Shown here piece after piece: positions 56,164 to 64,000 of a DNA stretch of 64,000 nt. How positions within the stretch are numbered: position 1 is the first letter of the stretch; each line of letters opens with the position of its first letter. Origin of the DNA: Gammaproteobacteria bacterium (lineage in GTDB: Bacteria; Pseudomonadota; Gammaproteobacteria; UBA4575); the NCBI GenBank assembly GCA_014075255.1, contig CP046178.1:1-64000 (forward strand), written 5' to 3'. The position numbers and the translations under genes are program-made. A model generated the notes under the pieces. The model saw only the letters and a list, made by a program, of their open reading frames with translations. It was not told the DNA's origin and made no database searches.

Positions 56164-56895
56164 ATGAAATTAGAAACACATATATATAGTCAGCATAAAG
56201 GTTCATACCTGGTTTCATTTGGGATCACTGCAGGGCTTTTTTTGTTGTCATTATTTTGCGCGTACTGGGTGGGTGCGAATGGTTTAAATATTCCATTCAT
56301 ATCATCGCAAAGCACACTGGAGTTTGCAGATAGTGATGAAAAGATCAAATATTTAGAAAAAAAGGTTCGCGAACTAGAGCATGATTTAGCGTTTGTGGAA
56401 CGTTCAACCAAGGTTGAGCTTGCAGCGGTTGAAGAAATGAAAAAAACTTTGCAAGAAAAAGATCTTGAATTGTTAGAGCTAAATCAAGAATTACATTTTT
56501 ACAATACGCTTTATACAGCAAACACTGATCATACATTGGTACATATCAAGGCATTTAGTTTGCATAAAGATTCAATTACAGATAAATATGTTTATGAGTT
56601 AGTTTTGACAGGGGTGCCTAAAAAGAGTGAGAAAAAAGTATCTGGAGTGATTGGTTTAAGTGTGGACGGAGAGGAGCAAGAGATCCTCAAGCGTTTGGTA
56701 TTTGAAGATGCTAGTGAAATATCTGATACGTCTTTAACATTTTCATTTAAATATTTTCAAAAGATTTCAGGAAGCTTTACTTTACCTGATACGTTTGAGC
56801 CCTCAGCTGTACATTTAGAAGTGCGTCGTGATCAAAATAGTAAACAGCCAATTGCAGTGAGTTACAATTGGGACGAAGTGTTTGGTAAAAGTTAA
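56164..56895 (+). CDS. Membrane protein between argC and bactofilin (DUF6776-like)
   Basis: A 243-residue membrane-anchored protein. One N-terminal span (about 16-36, SYLVSFGITAGLFLLSLFCA), a coiled coil (about 60-115, EKIKYLEKKVRELEHDLAFV), and a C-terminal periplasmic beta domain are visible. Proteins with this plan sit at the same position in pseudomonads (recalled, not searched). It lies 17 bases after argC and 12 before the bactofilin gene. Confidence 0.78.
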   Translation: MKLETHIYSQHKGSYLVSFGITAGLFLLSLFCAYWVGANGLNIPFISSQSTLEFADSDEKIKYLEKKVRELEHDLAFVERSTKVELAAVEEMKKTLQEKDLELLELNQELHFYNTLYTANTDHTLVHIKAFSLHKDSITDKYVYELVLTGVPKKSEKKVSGVIGLSVDGEEQEILKRLVFEDASEISDTSLTFSFKYFQKISGSFTLPDTFEPSAVHLEVRRDQNSKQPIAVSYNWDEVFGKS

Positions 56896-56907
56896 AAGTA
56901 GGTTTGT

Positions 56908-57270
56908 ATGGCATTCAAGAAAAAAATTAAAACGATGCGTGTAGATACTTTAGTTGGCAAACACTCAAAAATCGTCGGCGATATTCTTTACGCAGGTGGT
57001 GTACATATCGAAGGGCGGGTTGAGGGTAATCTCATGGCTGAGGAAGTTGACAAAGGGTTTGTGGTCGTTAGTGAATCTGGATTAGTGAAGGGTGAGATTC
57101 GTGGCCCGACTGTTATTGTGTATGGCACAGTACATGGGGATGTATATGCAACAGGGACCATCGAACTTGCGGCAAGTGCTAAAATTACCGGAAGTGTTTA
57201 TTATAATTTACTGGAAATGACTACTGGGGCAGAAGTAAATGGCAACCTGGTTCACCAGCAAAACACATGA
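56908..57270 (+). CDS. Bactofilin
   Basis: Small cytoskeletal polymer-forming protein of 120 residues. The core is a right-handed beta helix of repeats: VGKHSKIVGDILYAGGVHIE, GRVEGNLMAEE, VKGEIRGPTVIVYGTVHGDV and LAASAKITGSVYYNLLEMT. No nucleotide-binding site is expected. It probably assembles at the membrane with its upstream neighbour, whose gene ends 12 bases before this one. Confidence 0.93.
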   Translation: MAFKKKIKTMRVDTLVGKHSKIVGDILYAGGVHIEGRVEGNLMAEEVDKGFVVVSESGLVKGEIRGPTVIVYGTVHGDVYATGTIELAASAKITGSVYYNLLEMTTGAEVNGNLVHQQNT

Positions 57271-57319
57271 GATCCAGGGATAAGTCGCTAAGTTAATAGG
57301 GTTGCGCAGCTATTTTGGA

Positions 57320-57344
57320 ATACTTGACTAATTTACTAGGGTAA
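57320..57344 (+). promoter_or_regulatory. IscR-like (type 1) binding site over the erpA promoter
   Basis: The 25-base stretch beginning ATACTTGACTAATTTACTAG closely resembles type 1 IscR sites, which have the form ATASYYGACT-(N)-ACTnGGtAT. It includes a TTGACT (57324-57329) usable as the -35 element, with TAGTAT (57348-57353) at 18 bases as -10. IscR repression of Fe-S biogenesis promoters is established in E. coli; its use here is inference. Confidence 0.65.
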
Positions 57345-57389
57345 TGTTAGTATATTAGCAAGTTCTAACATATTTTTATTGGAGTAATC

Positions 57390-57767
57390 ATGTCTGCACC
57401 TGAGACAGCACAATCAACAGCGCCTTCGGCACCGCCAGCTTCTCTTGTTTTTACGGATGCAGCCGCAAATAAAGTACAGCAGCTAATCGACGAAGAGAAA
57501 AACGAAAATCTCAAGTTACGTGTTTTTGTAAGCGGAGGTGGTTGTTCAGGTTTTCAATATGGGTTTACTTTTGATGAAAATCTTCAAGACGGTGATACAT
57601 CGGTAGTTAACAGTGGTGTTACGCTATTAGTAGATCCCATGAGTTTTCAATATCTAATGGGTGCTGAAATTGATTATTCAGAAGGTCTAGAAGGTGCGCA
57701 ATTTGTAATCCGTAATCCAAATGCACAAACAACATGCGGTTGTGGATCGTCCTTTTCGCCAGGTTAA
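57390..57767 (+). CDS. erpA: Iron-sulfur cluster insertion protein ErpA
   Basis: A-type carrier that delivers Fe-S clusters to target enzymes. The 125-residue protein has the three invariant Cys: one in [18 protein letters not shown] and two in the C-terminal TTCGCGSSF. The first 20 residues are a low-complexity Ala/Pro/Ser-rich tail, variable in this family. An IscR-like box lies upstream, and a strong terminator follows the stop. Confidence 0.96.
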   Translation: MSAPETAQSTAPSAPPASLVFTDAAANKVQQLIDEEKNENLKLRVFVSGGGCSGFQYGFTFDENLQDGDTSVVNSGVTLLVDPMSFQYLMGAEIDYSEGLEGAQFVIRNPNAQTTCGCGSSFSPG

Positions 57768-57790
57768 TGAAATTTTTTCGTTTTCATTCA

Positions 57791-57818
57791 AAAAGCGCTC
57801 AAATGAGCGCTTTTTTTT
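57791..57818 (+). terminator. Intrinsic terminator of erpA
   Basis: GCGCTC (57795-57800) and GAGCGC (57805-57810) form a stem with a four-base loop, extended by AAAA before and T after. A run of eight T residues follows (57811-57818). It lies 24 bases after the erpA stop. Confidence 0.88.
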
Positions 57819-57897
57819 GCTCTTTTTTTATAATGTAGAAAAGCAAATTGTTTTAGAATGACACTCAGCATATTTTCACATCACGCGGAAAGGAACC

Positions 57898-58947
57898 ATG
57901 CATAAGAAAGTTTCAGAAATCGTAAATGAGTTATCAGAGTGGAACTTGTTTATTAACCAGCAAGGGCCAGACAATATCATTAGTGAAATGCCTGATATTA
58001 AACAGTGTGGTGAAGGTGACTTGGTGTTTGTCGAAAGTGAAGATTATGTAAATTATGTGATCAAGCAAAAACCTTCCGCTGTAGTAACGAATGAAAAATT
58101 AGCTGAGCTGTTTAAAGATTTAACGAATACTACTTTACTGGTGAGTTCTAACGCAAAATTAGTGCAAGCACTAATGCGGCAAGCCTATGGTGATCGTGAT
58201 TTTCGCGATAATGGTTGGTCACAAGTTCATGATTCTGCGGTGATACATGAGTCTGCAACAATAGGGAGTAATGTATGCGTGGGGCCCAATGCAGTTATTT
58301 CAAAGAATGCGCGCATAGGTGAAAACTCAACGATTATGGCTAATGCGGTGATTGAGGAGTATGTGAAAATCGGTGCCGATACTATAATTCATCCAAATGT
58401 CACCATTTCGTATTCGTGTGAGGTGGGTGACCGTTGCATTATCATGTCCGGGACTGTTATTGGAAGCGAAGGTTTTGGTTTCGCGCAGGACCAACATCAA
58501 AAAAGTTATCGTGTGCCACAAACTGGCAATGTCGTTCTGGGCGATGACGTGGTTTTGGGCGCCAATTGCACAATCGACCGAGCAACGTTTAATTCCACAC
58601 ATATAAAAGATGGCTGCAAATTTGATAACCAGGTTCATATAGCGCACAACACGACTGTAGGTGAGGACGGTTTGGTTGCGGCGCAATGTGCAGTGGCAGG
58701 TTCAACTAATATTGGCAAGAGACTTCGTTGCAGTGGCCAAACCGGTATTCTCGATCATTTGAATATTAGTGATGACTGCGTGTTTGTGCAGCGCGCTGCG
58801 GTAATTCAAGATGTAAAGGAACCGGGCATGTATGCGGGTCAGCCGGCACAACCATTGCGGAAATGGTTTAAAAATACTGCGGTTGCAAAGCACCTGGAAG
58901 AAATGAAAAAAACTCTTGATGCTCTTGAGAAAAAAGTTAACAAATGA
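57898..58947 (+). CDS. lpxD: UDP-3-O-acylglucosamine N-acyltransferase LpxD
   Basis: Third acyltransferase-stage enzyme of lipid A synthesis. The 349-residue protein has an N-terminal uridine-binding domain (about 1-100), a left-handed beta helix of hexapeptide repeats, and the signature IIMSGTVIGSEGFGFAQDQ with the catalytic-region His in IAHNTTVGEDGLVAAQCAVA. A C-terminal helical tail ends KKTLDALEKK. It stands apart from lpxA (35 kb) and from bamA/fabZ. An AAAGGAACC precedes the ATG. Confidence 0.9.
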   Translation: MHKKVSEIVNELSEWNLFINQQGPDNIISEMPDIKQCGEGDLVFVESEDYVNYVIKQKPSAVVTNEKLAELFKDLTNTTLLVSSNAKLVQALMRQAYGDRDFRDNGWSQVHDSAVIHESATIGSNVCVGPNAVISKNARIGENSTIMANAVIEEYVKIGADTIIHPNVTISYSCEVGDRCIIMSGTVIGSEGFGFAQDQHQKSYRVPQTGNVVLGDDVVLGANCTIDRATFNSTHIKDGCKFDNQVHIAHNTTVGEDGLVAAQCAVAGSTNIGKRLRCSGQTGILDHLNISDDCVFVQRAAVIQDVKEPGMYAGQPAQPLRKWFKNTAVAKHLEEMKKTLDALEKKVNK

Positions 58948-58970
58948 ACTTTTGTATTAAATTAGATTGA

Positions 58971-59378
58971 ATGGATATATTGTTTGAAAAATTCGATAGC
59001 CAGTATCAAATTCAGCAATTAGCAGAAGAGTTCTATGATGTGATGGATCGTGATTCGAAAGCAAAAAAATTGCGTAGCCTGCATCCAGAAAATCTTTTTT
59101 TCACCAAAAAAATTCTTTATCGATTTCTCGTGCATTGGTCAGGTGGCCCAGAGATATTTAGTGCTGAGTACACTAATTCAACATGGCTAGAGTTGAGGCA
59201 TCGAAAAGTTGAACTAAGCGAACAGCACCAGCATCAATGGTTATATTGTATGGAAACGGCAATGAAGAATTTAGAGTTTAAAAGTGAATTAAGAGAGGAG
59301 TTGCTAGCGAGATTTTCTAGTTTGATAAATGCTATGTTTGCACAACGCTCAAAACTTGATATGAGTCCTAAAGAATAA
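58971..59378 (+). CDS. Group II truncated haemoglobin-like globin
   Basis: A 135-residue 2-on-2 globin. The group II signature WSGGPEIFSAEYTNS is followed by the proximal His in ELRHRKVELSEQHQHQWLYC, with the conserved Trp at the G helix. Tyr/Phe residues in the B and CD regions are plausible. Related proteins bind oxygen or NO. It starts 23 bases after lpxD; a functional link is not apparent. Confidence 0.88.
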   Translation: MDILFEKFDSQYQIQQLAEEFYDVMDRDSKAKKLRSLHPENLFFTKKILYRFLVHWSGGPEIFSAEYTNSTWLELRHRKVELSEQHQHQWLYCMETAMKNLEFKSELREELLARFSSLINAMFAQRSKLDMSPKE

Positions 59379-59408
59379 GGTGGCTACCAAAGATCTAATG
59401 CAGATGAT

Positions 59409-59894
59409 TTAGGTTTTGTTTACATGGGCTGTGATGCACCGTTCGACTTTTTTCCACATGATACGCTCGTTTTGCGGTAAGCGATTCTCAAGATTATCTA
59501 AAAGCCCTGTATAGGCGGCGAATAACATTTTAGCAACTTGCAGTCCTTTCTCGGTTAATTTTATATGGATGATTCTACGATCATGCGTTTGACGGTCACG
59601 CTTAACTAGATTGCGAAGTTCTAACTCATCTACATTTCGCGTGATGGATGCGCCATCAGTATTCATTAGATAGGCGACTCTTGATGCGGTATTTGCTCGT
59701 TTTGAAAATAGAATTTCCAGTACTAACCATTGATTCAGAGTTAGGCTCGTTCTCTGTAAAGACTTTTTAAGTTGTCGCTTGGTTTCGTTAACTATATTCA
59801 TGCCTAGAAATGCCGTTGCAATATTTGCTTTTAGATTAGAAGGGCAATTTTCGGTTTGCTCATCTAGGGTTGTTGAGTTTTCGTTGTTAGTCAT
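59409..59894 (-). CDS. MarR-family transcriptional regulator
   Basis: A 161-residue winged-helix repressor. The DNA-binding core is LNQWLVLEILFSKRANTASR then VAYLMNTDGASITRNVDELE, and the wing has RDRQTHDRRIIHIKLTEKG with the conserved Asp-Arg. It has an N-terminal extension of about 30 polar residues. A perfect 18-bp inverted repeat 30 bases upstream of its start is a strong candidate for its own operator. Ligand and targets are unknown. Confidence 0.9.
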   Translation of the reverse strand: MTNNENSTTLDEQTENCPSNLKANIATAFLGMNIVNETKRQLKKSLQRTSLTLNQWLVLEILFSKRANTASRVAYLMNTDGASITRNVDELELRNLVKRDRQTHDRRIIHIKLTEKGLQVAKMLFAAYTGLLDNLENRLPQNERIMWKKVERCITAHVNKT

Positions 59895-59923
59895 GAGGAT
59901 TCGAACAGCTATATTATTATCAA

Positions 59924-59966
59924 CCGCATACTAGATTGTTGCTTAATACAACAATCTAGTATGCGG
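59924..59966. promoter_or_regulatory. Perfect 18-bp inverted repeat upstream of marR
   Basis: CCGCATACTAGATTGTTG (59924-59941) and its exact reverse complement (59949-59966) flank a seven-base centre, CTTAATA. The inner part, ATTGTTG-N7-CAACAAT, resembles MarR-type operators. It is not followed by a T run, so a terminator is unlikely. It lies 30-72 bases upstream of the marR ATG. Confidence 0.7.
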
Positions 59967-60138
59967 ACTTACCGTTGTCGGTACGATAACGCACGCAATT
60001 GTGTGATTAAAAGAGTTTTATGGGTTTGCTGGTGTACGCAGCAACTTATTTTTAAAGTTTAATGCGCTTATAGGTTTACGATTTTGCTAATCGTAAGTGA
60101 GCTTGAGCCAGCGTTAGTGCTGACTAACACATAATTGT

Positions 60139-60864
60139 TTATATCTTGCTGAGTTGTGGGAGTATGCGATCATATTCACTTTTTACCACGCTATAACACT
60201 CACATGCTAGATTTTCCAAACCTGGTCTATCCAAAATGTCGATAATCCCACGATGGTAAGAAATAATTCCGTTGTCTTGTAACTTTCCCGCTGCTTTTGT
60301 TACTCCTTCTCTACGTACGCCTAACATATTTGCTATTAGGTCTTGTGTCATCATCAATCGATTTGTAGAAACTCGGTCAAGGCTCAGTAACAGCCAGCGA
60401 CATAGTTGTTGATCAATAGAGTGATGTCGATTGCATACTGCAGTCTGTGCCATTTGTGTGATTAAGACTTGTGTGAACATCAGCAGCTGACGTTGTAGTG
60501 GTCCACCAACATTGAATGCATTCTGTAATAGGGTTCCTTGGTAACGATAAGCGTGGCCTGCGTTTTGTACTACTGCGCGACTGGGTGTGGTATTGCCACC
60601 CATAAAAAGTGCTACACCAACTATGCCTTCACGTCCTGTTACCGCAATCTCGGCAGAGTGACCATCTTCGGTTAGATATATTAACGATACGATACTGCTT
60701 GTGGGGAAGTAGACAAATTCCATTTCTGTACCAGATTCGTAAAGAACTTTGCCTAGGGGCATATCCACTAATTCTAAATCACGTTGCATGATTTCATATA
60801 CATCATTCGGTAACGCAGAAAGAATATAATTCTGCCTGGGATTATGTTTGTTCATAACCACCAT
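60139..60864 (-). CDS. Crp/Fnr-family transcriptional regulator
   Basis: A 241-residue regulator. The N-terminal beta-roll has YESGTEMEFVYFPTSSIVSL, and the C-terminal helix-turn-helix is MTQDLIANMLGVRREGVTKA then AGKLQ. The N-terminal Cys cluster of Fnr is absent and the cNMP phosphate-binding motif is not conserved, so another or no ligand is expected. Members of this group often respond to stress and light. It lies alone, with a long AT-rich upstream region. Confidence 0.87.
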   Translation of the reverse strand: MVVMNKHNPRQNYILSALPNDVYEIMQRDLELVDMPLGKVLYESGTEMEFVYFPTSSIVSLIYLTEDGHSAEIAVTGREGIVGVALFMGGNTTPSRAVVQNAGHAYRYQGTLLQNAFNVGGPLQRQLLMFTQVLITQMAQTAVCNRHHSIDQQLCRWLLLSLDRVSTNRLMMTQDLIANMLGVRREGVTKAAGKLQDNGIISYHRGIIDILDRPGLENLACECYSVVKSEYDRILPQLSKI

Positions 60865-61233
60865 CCTAAATTTCTACCTAAGTAAGGTAGCTGTAATTAT
60901 TACAACCCAATAATATGAATAGAAATTAACACACTCTGTTTCATCTGCTAATAATATATGCAATATAAGTAAATTAGAATTGTAAAATGTTTGTTCCCAG
61001 TCATTAAAAAAAACTTATCATCATGTTAATAATATTTTATAAACTGATGTGCAGTATTTTAGTCTAAAGGAAACGTTTACAAACAAATTCTTTAAAAATA
61101 TTTTTAAGTTGCGTATCTCTTTGACCACTTAAGTCAAAAAGAAACATTAGCTAGAGATTCAAAGTTTTGTAAAATTTGAATCATGTTAACGAGCCAAAAT
61201 GAATAATTTTGAACTTAATAATTAGTATGAATT
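60865..61233. other. AT-rich intergenic region upstream of the Crp/Fnr gene
   Basis: No gene is visible in this 369-base stretch. It contains an inverted repeat TTTGAC (61120-61125) and GTCAAA (61133-61138) with a seven-base centre, which could bind a dimeric regulator, and a palindromic AAACGTTT (61071-61078). The sequence after 61200 runs into the GAF-domain remnant. Confidence 0.5.
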
Positions 61234-61488
61234 TTGTGTGGGCTTAAATTTAAGCTGGTATTTTCACCGACAATAATTATTAGTGTTTCTAAACCTATGC
61301 ATTATCCGTTAGTGCCAGAGAATGAAGAAATACGTTTGCAATCAAAAACAAACATGGAGCTAGGGGCGCTATGCTTAATTGATACCAAACAGAGAAAATT
61401 AACAGATAATGAAATAGACTTGCTAAAAAGTACTGGAGATCAAAATTTGATTAACGAGTCTCTGAATTTGGCTGATAGTCGACATTGA
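61234..61488 (+). pseudogene. GAF-domain remnant
   Basis: An 84-codon frame whose second half matches the end of a GAF domain: HYPLVPENEEIRLQSK, then GALCLIDTKQRKLTDNEIDL, as in the usual 'PLV...IRFYAGAPL...LGTLCVIDTKPRxLs...i.LL'. The FYAGAPL segment between them is missing. The N-terminal 25 residues do not resemble a GAF domain, and no full-length domain exists here. It is best read as a decayed fragment of a GAF-containing signalling protein. Confidence 0.6.
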
Positions 61489-61602
61489 TAAATTACATCT
61501 TTAATAAATTATTTAGGCTGTTTATCTTTACGTTTTTGTATCTTCCAAGATCCAGAGGAGTGAATTTACCAGCTCAAATTCGGATGTCCGTTGTGTCGGT
61601 CT

Positions 61603-62715
61603 TTATTTAGGGATGAAAACTTCACCTAATACGACGGGTTTATCCGCACCGGTTACACTTGGAATATTTCCCGGTTTTAAATTTTGATGTTGTTCGGCCA
61701 ACCAGGCAAAGGCCATTGCTTCCATCCATTCGGAAGGAACTCCAAATTCGCTAGTTTGTTCCAGAGAGGCTTTTTCTAAAGTTTTTTCTAGTTGCGTAAC
61801 CAGGAATTTATTTTCGCTGCCGCCTCCACATATAAGAATTTTTTTGCTTTGTGGGCACCAAGTATTAATACTTTCCGCGATGCTGAAAGTGGTTAATGCG
61901 AGCAACGTTGCTTGAATGTCTTCTAAGGAAATGGTTGTGCCATATTTGTCGAGTTGATGCTGTGTCCATTCTAAATTGAAATGTTCTCTTCCCGTGGATT
62001 TTGGAGGAAAGCTTGCAAAGTAGTTATCTTCAAGCATCTGTTTTAGTAATTGCGTATTTACTTTACCGCTTTGCGCCCAATTCCCGTCCTGGTCAAACGA
62101 TTTGTTTAAATGTTTTTGGGTCCATGCATCCATAAGTGTGTTTGCAGGCCCGGTATCAAAACCAATAATAGGTTCGTCTTTATCTTTTGGTAATTTTGTA
62201 ATGTTTGCAATGCCTCCTAAATTTAGTACAACGCGTTCTTCAGTTGAACTTTGCAAAACTTCTGCATGATAAGCGCATGCTATAGGCGCGCCTTGCCCGC
62301 CGACATCAATATCAGCTTGTCGAAAATTACCCACTGTGGGGATACCAGAAGTATTAGCAATATATTGCGCATTACCAATCTGAATGGAAACTGCAGGAAT
62401 GCCTTTAGGATCATGGAAAACAGTTTGACCATGACTGCCAATCGCAGAAATTTCCTCTGCATCAATGGATGTTTGTTTTAATAATTGTGTGACAGCATTG
62501 CAAGATGCTTGTGAAAATTGTCTATCTAGATTTTCAAATTCTTTTGGATATTGTCGCGTAGCAATAAGTGAATTGATTTCGTTACGTAATGAGGCGCTTA
62601 TAGGTTGACTATAAGTGGAAACAATATACGTATTGGATTGTGCGAAATCCATAAGAACTGCGTCAATCGCATCAACGCTAGTGCCTGACATGAGCCCAAT
62701 AAAGTATTCGGGCAT
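61603..62715 (-). CDS. anmK: Anhydro-N-acetylmuramic acid kinase AnmK
   Basis: Phosphorylates anhMurNAc during murein recycling. The 370-residue sugar-kinase-fold protein has the N-terminal YFIGLMSGTSVDAIDAVLMD, the catalytic-region IGSHGQTVFH, GQGAPIACAYHAEVL, VVLNLGGIANIT, GFDTGPANTLMDAW, and ILICGGGSENKFL. Length is typical. It is followed 15 bases upstream in sequence by the M23 peptidase gene, a conserved pair. Confidence 0.96.
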   Translation of the reverse strand: MPEYFIGLMSGTSVDAIDAVLMDFAQSNTYIVSTYSQPISASLRNEINSLIATRQYPKEFENLDRQFSQASCNAVTQLLKQTSIDAEEISAIGSHGQTVFHDPKGIPAVSIQIGNAQYIANTSGIPTVGNFRQADIDVGGQGAPIACAYHAEVLQSSTEERVVLNLGGIANITKLPKDKDEPIIGFDTGPANTLMDAWTQKHLNKSFDQDGNWAQSGKVNTQLLKQMLEDNYFASFPPKSTGREHFNLEWTQHQLDKYGTTISLEDIQATLLALTTFSIAESINTWCPQSKKILICGGGSENKFLVTQLEKTLEKASLEQTSEFGVPSEWMEAMAFAWLAEQHQNLKPGNIPSVTGADKPVVLGEVFIPK

Positions 62716-62730
62716 AGAAGTTGAATAGAT

Positions 62731-64000
62731 TTATAAGTCGCGCATGACTAATGCGTTTTGCGTATACGCATCAAGTTGCACAATCATAGGTTGAATTGAA
62801 GCCTGGAATCGATCCATTTCTGAATCGGGTAACGGGTTTGCGCTAGGTAGTTTAACTTTTAATGGATTTCGATGAACGCCGTTTACACGAAACTCATAAT
62901 GTAAGTGTGGTCCTGTTGCTAATCCAGTGCTACCGATGTAGCCAATAATTTGTCCTTGCTTCACGCGTGAACCAACTCTTGCTTTACCTGCATACTTTGA
63001 CATATGCGCATAAAGGGTTGTGTAGGTGTTGCCATGACGAAGAATAATGGTATTTCCGTAACCACCTTTTCTGCCGCGATGCACAACTTTACCATCACCA
63101 GTTGCTTTAATAGCTGTTCCAGTTGATGCCGCATAATCTACACCTTTGTGTGCACGGATTTTATTTAAAACCGGGTGCTTGCGTCTTAAATTAAAGCGTG
63201 AGCTAATGCGTGCTAGGTCAACTGGTGTGCGCATAAAAGGTTTGCGCATGCTTTTACCATCGGGAGAGTAATATTCTGTTTTGTCGTTGCTATCTGTATA
63301 GCGATAGGCGCGATAGATGTGATTGTTGTTTGCAAATTCTGCAGCAATAATATTTCCATCACCCACTTTTTCACCTGCTAAAAAAAGTTCTTCATATACC
63401 ACTGTGAAGCTGTCGCCTTGACGGATATCAAGTGCGAAATCTACGTCCCAGCCAAAAATTCCTGCTAAGCCCATGATTAAACCATCTGACATGCCAGCAT
63501 CTTGTCCAGCAAGGAATAAAGATTGATTAATGGTGCCGGTAGCGACTTGTGAAATTCTATCTAGCTCACGGTTAGCTTCTTCTACTATGAACGTGTCATT
63601 GTCTTTATATAAGATAAGTGATTTGGTTATGCTTTTTTCAAGTTCTAACTTATCAATTCCATCGCCGCCAAAAGTAAAATGTAACTTTTGTCCGGGATAT
63701 ATTTTTTTTAACGGTTTAGCTTGTTTGCCTAAGTTTAGAATTTGTGTCAGTTCGTGATGTATATCGAGATCGCTAAATATTGAAGATAAGGTGTCGCCTT
63801 TTTTTACTATTACCGTTACGTCGCTTGCTTCTGCAATGGGCTCTGGTTCAACAATTTCTAATGTTTCTGCAGATGAATTTGTAATTAGGTTTTCTTGGTT
63901 ATTTTTGCTGGGCACTTGTAGAGCAAGAGTTTGACTTTGGCTTTGCTCTGTAACAGGCTTGAGTGGTAATGAAATCGTTTGATTACTAACGTTGGTTTGT
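62731..64000 (-). CDS. M23-family murein endopeptidase (MepM-like), 5' end beyond the window
   Basis: Periplasmic zinc metallopeptidase that cuts murein cross-links. The C-terminal LytM domain has HKGVDYAASTGTAIKATGDG with the first His/Asp ligands, and GLATGPHLHYEFRVNG with the HxH motif. A LysM-like domain (VTVIVKKGDTLSSIFSDLDI) and an OapA-like region precede it. A GTG at 63915 could begin a 394-residue product, but the frame stays open to the right edge (at least 422 residues), and the membrane anchor expected in MepM is not yet reached. The true start is therefore outside the window. Confidence 0.92.
   Translation of the reverse strand, partial: QTNVSNQTISLPLKPVTEQSQSQTLALQVPSKNNQENLITNSSAETLEIVEPEPIAEASDVTVIVKKGDTLSSIFSDLDIHHELTQILNLGKQAKPLKKIYPGQKLHFTFGGDGIDKLELEKSITKSLILYKDNDTFIVEEANRELDRISQVATGTINQSLFLAGQDAGMSDGLIMGLAGIFGWDVDFALDIRQGDSFTVVYEELFLAGEKVGDGNIIAAEFANNNHIYRAYRYTDSNDKTEYYSPDGKSMRKPFMRTPVDLARISSRFNLRRKHPVLNKIRAHKGVDYAASTGTAIKATGDGKVVHRGRKGGYGNTIILRHGNTYTTLYAHMSKYAGKARVGSRVKQGQIIGYIGSTGLATGPHLHYEFRVNGVHRNPLKVKLPSANPLPDSEMDRFQASIQPMIVQLDAYTQNALVMRDL

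Noticed and set aside
59924-59966. Rho-independent terminator
   Set aside because: There is no T run after either side, and it lies upstream of a gene start rather than after a stop.

Overview
The window reads as a chromosome segment of an AT-rich (roughly 40% GC by eye), Gram-negative gammaproteobacterium. The evidence is gene content and order: pilW-rodZ-hisS-yfgM-bamB-der, smc-zipA-ligA, hemL-thiE-thiD beside a divergent rubredoxin gene, and argC/bactofilin/erpA/anmK/M23 peptidase. Lipid A genes (lpxA, lpxD), many lipoproteins and a porin show an outer membrane. The host uses SMC rather than MukBEF, HemJ for protoporphyrinogen oxidation and a one-domain QueF. I cannot name the genus. No rRNA, tRNA, CRISPR array, phage or intact insertion sequence was seen.

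Layout. 1-6.4 kb: conserved housekeeping block (pilus lipoprotein, RodZ, HisRS, YfgM, BamB, Der). 6.4-9.8 kb: a small membrane protein, a molybdenum sulfite dehydrogenase with its cytochrome c, and a di-iron fatty acid hydroxylase. 9.8-13.7 kb: accessory genes, including an SGNH lipoprotein hydrolase, orphan small proteins and an Xre-RES toxin-antitoxin pair with a palindromic promoter/operator. 13.8-15.3 kb: ECF sigma factor and probable membrane anti-sigma factor. 15.5-18.6 kb: aminotransferase, then three orphan small genes, each ending at a copy of a roughly 30-bp quasi-palindromic repeat, followed by further degenerate copies. 18.9-26.1 kb: a compact Pil-Chp-type chemosensory cluster (receiver, CheW, PilJ receptor, CheA-type hybrid kinase) followed by a Ser/Thr kinase. 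26.2-34.8 kb: cysZ, queF, smc-zipA-ligA and a PilZ protein. 35-43.3 kb: a stand-alone lpxA, mpl, a second Ser/Thr kinase fused to a cyclic-nucleotide-binding fold, a Lon-N protein, thioredoxin, an ABC exporter, a secreted hydrolase and a cupin. 43.3-49.2 kb: hemL, thiE, thiD, rubredoxin, class II aldolase, PfkB kinase, HAD phosphatase, rppH. 49.2-54.9 kb: PepSY, FMN-binding and porin genes behind a Fur-like box, then hemJ and a ClC channel. 55.1-64 kb: argC to erpA (with an IscR-like box), an inserted lpxD/globin/marR/crp segment with a GAF-domain remnant, then anmK and an M23 peptidase cut by the right edge.

How it fits together. Several genes serve the envelope and surface motility: pilW, the Pil-Chp cluster, PilZ, rodZ, bactofilin, mpl, anmK, the M23 peptidase, bamB and lpxA/lpxD. 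Iron and redox control is visible at two predicted sites, Fur and IscR. The observations most worth follow-up are the cassette-like gene-plus-repeat array at 17.27-18.56 kb, the kinase-cNBD fusion with degenerate nucleotide motifs, the Fur-box porin/FMN/PepSY locus, and the perfect 18-bp inverted repeat upstream of marR.
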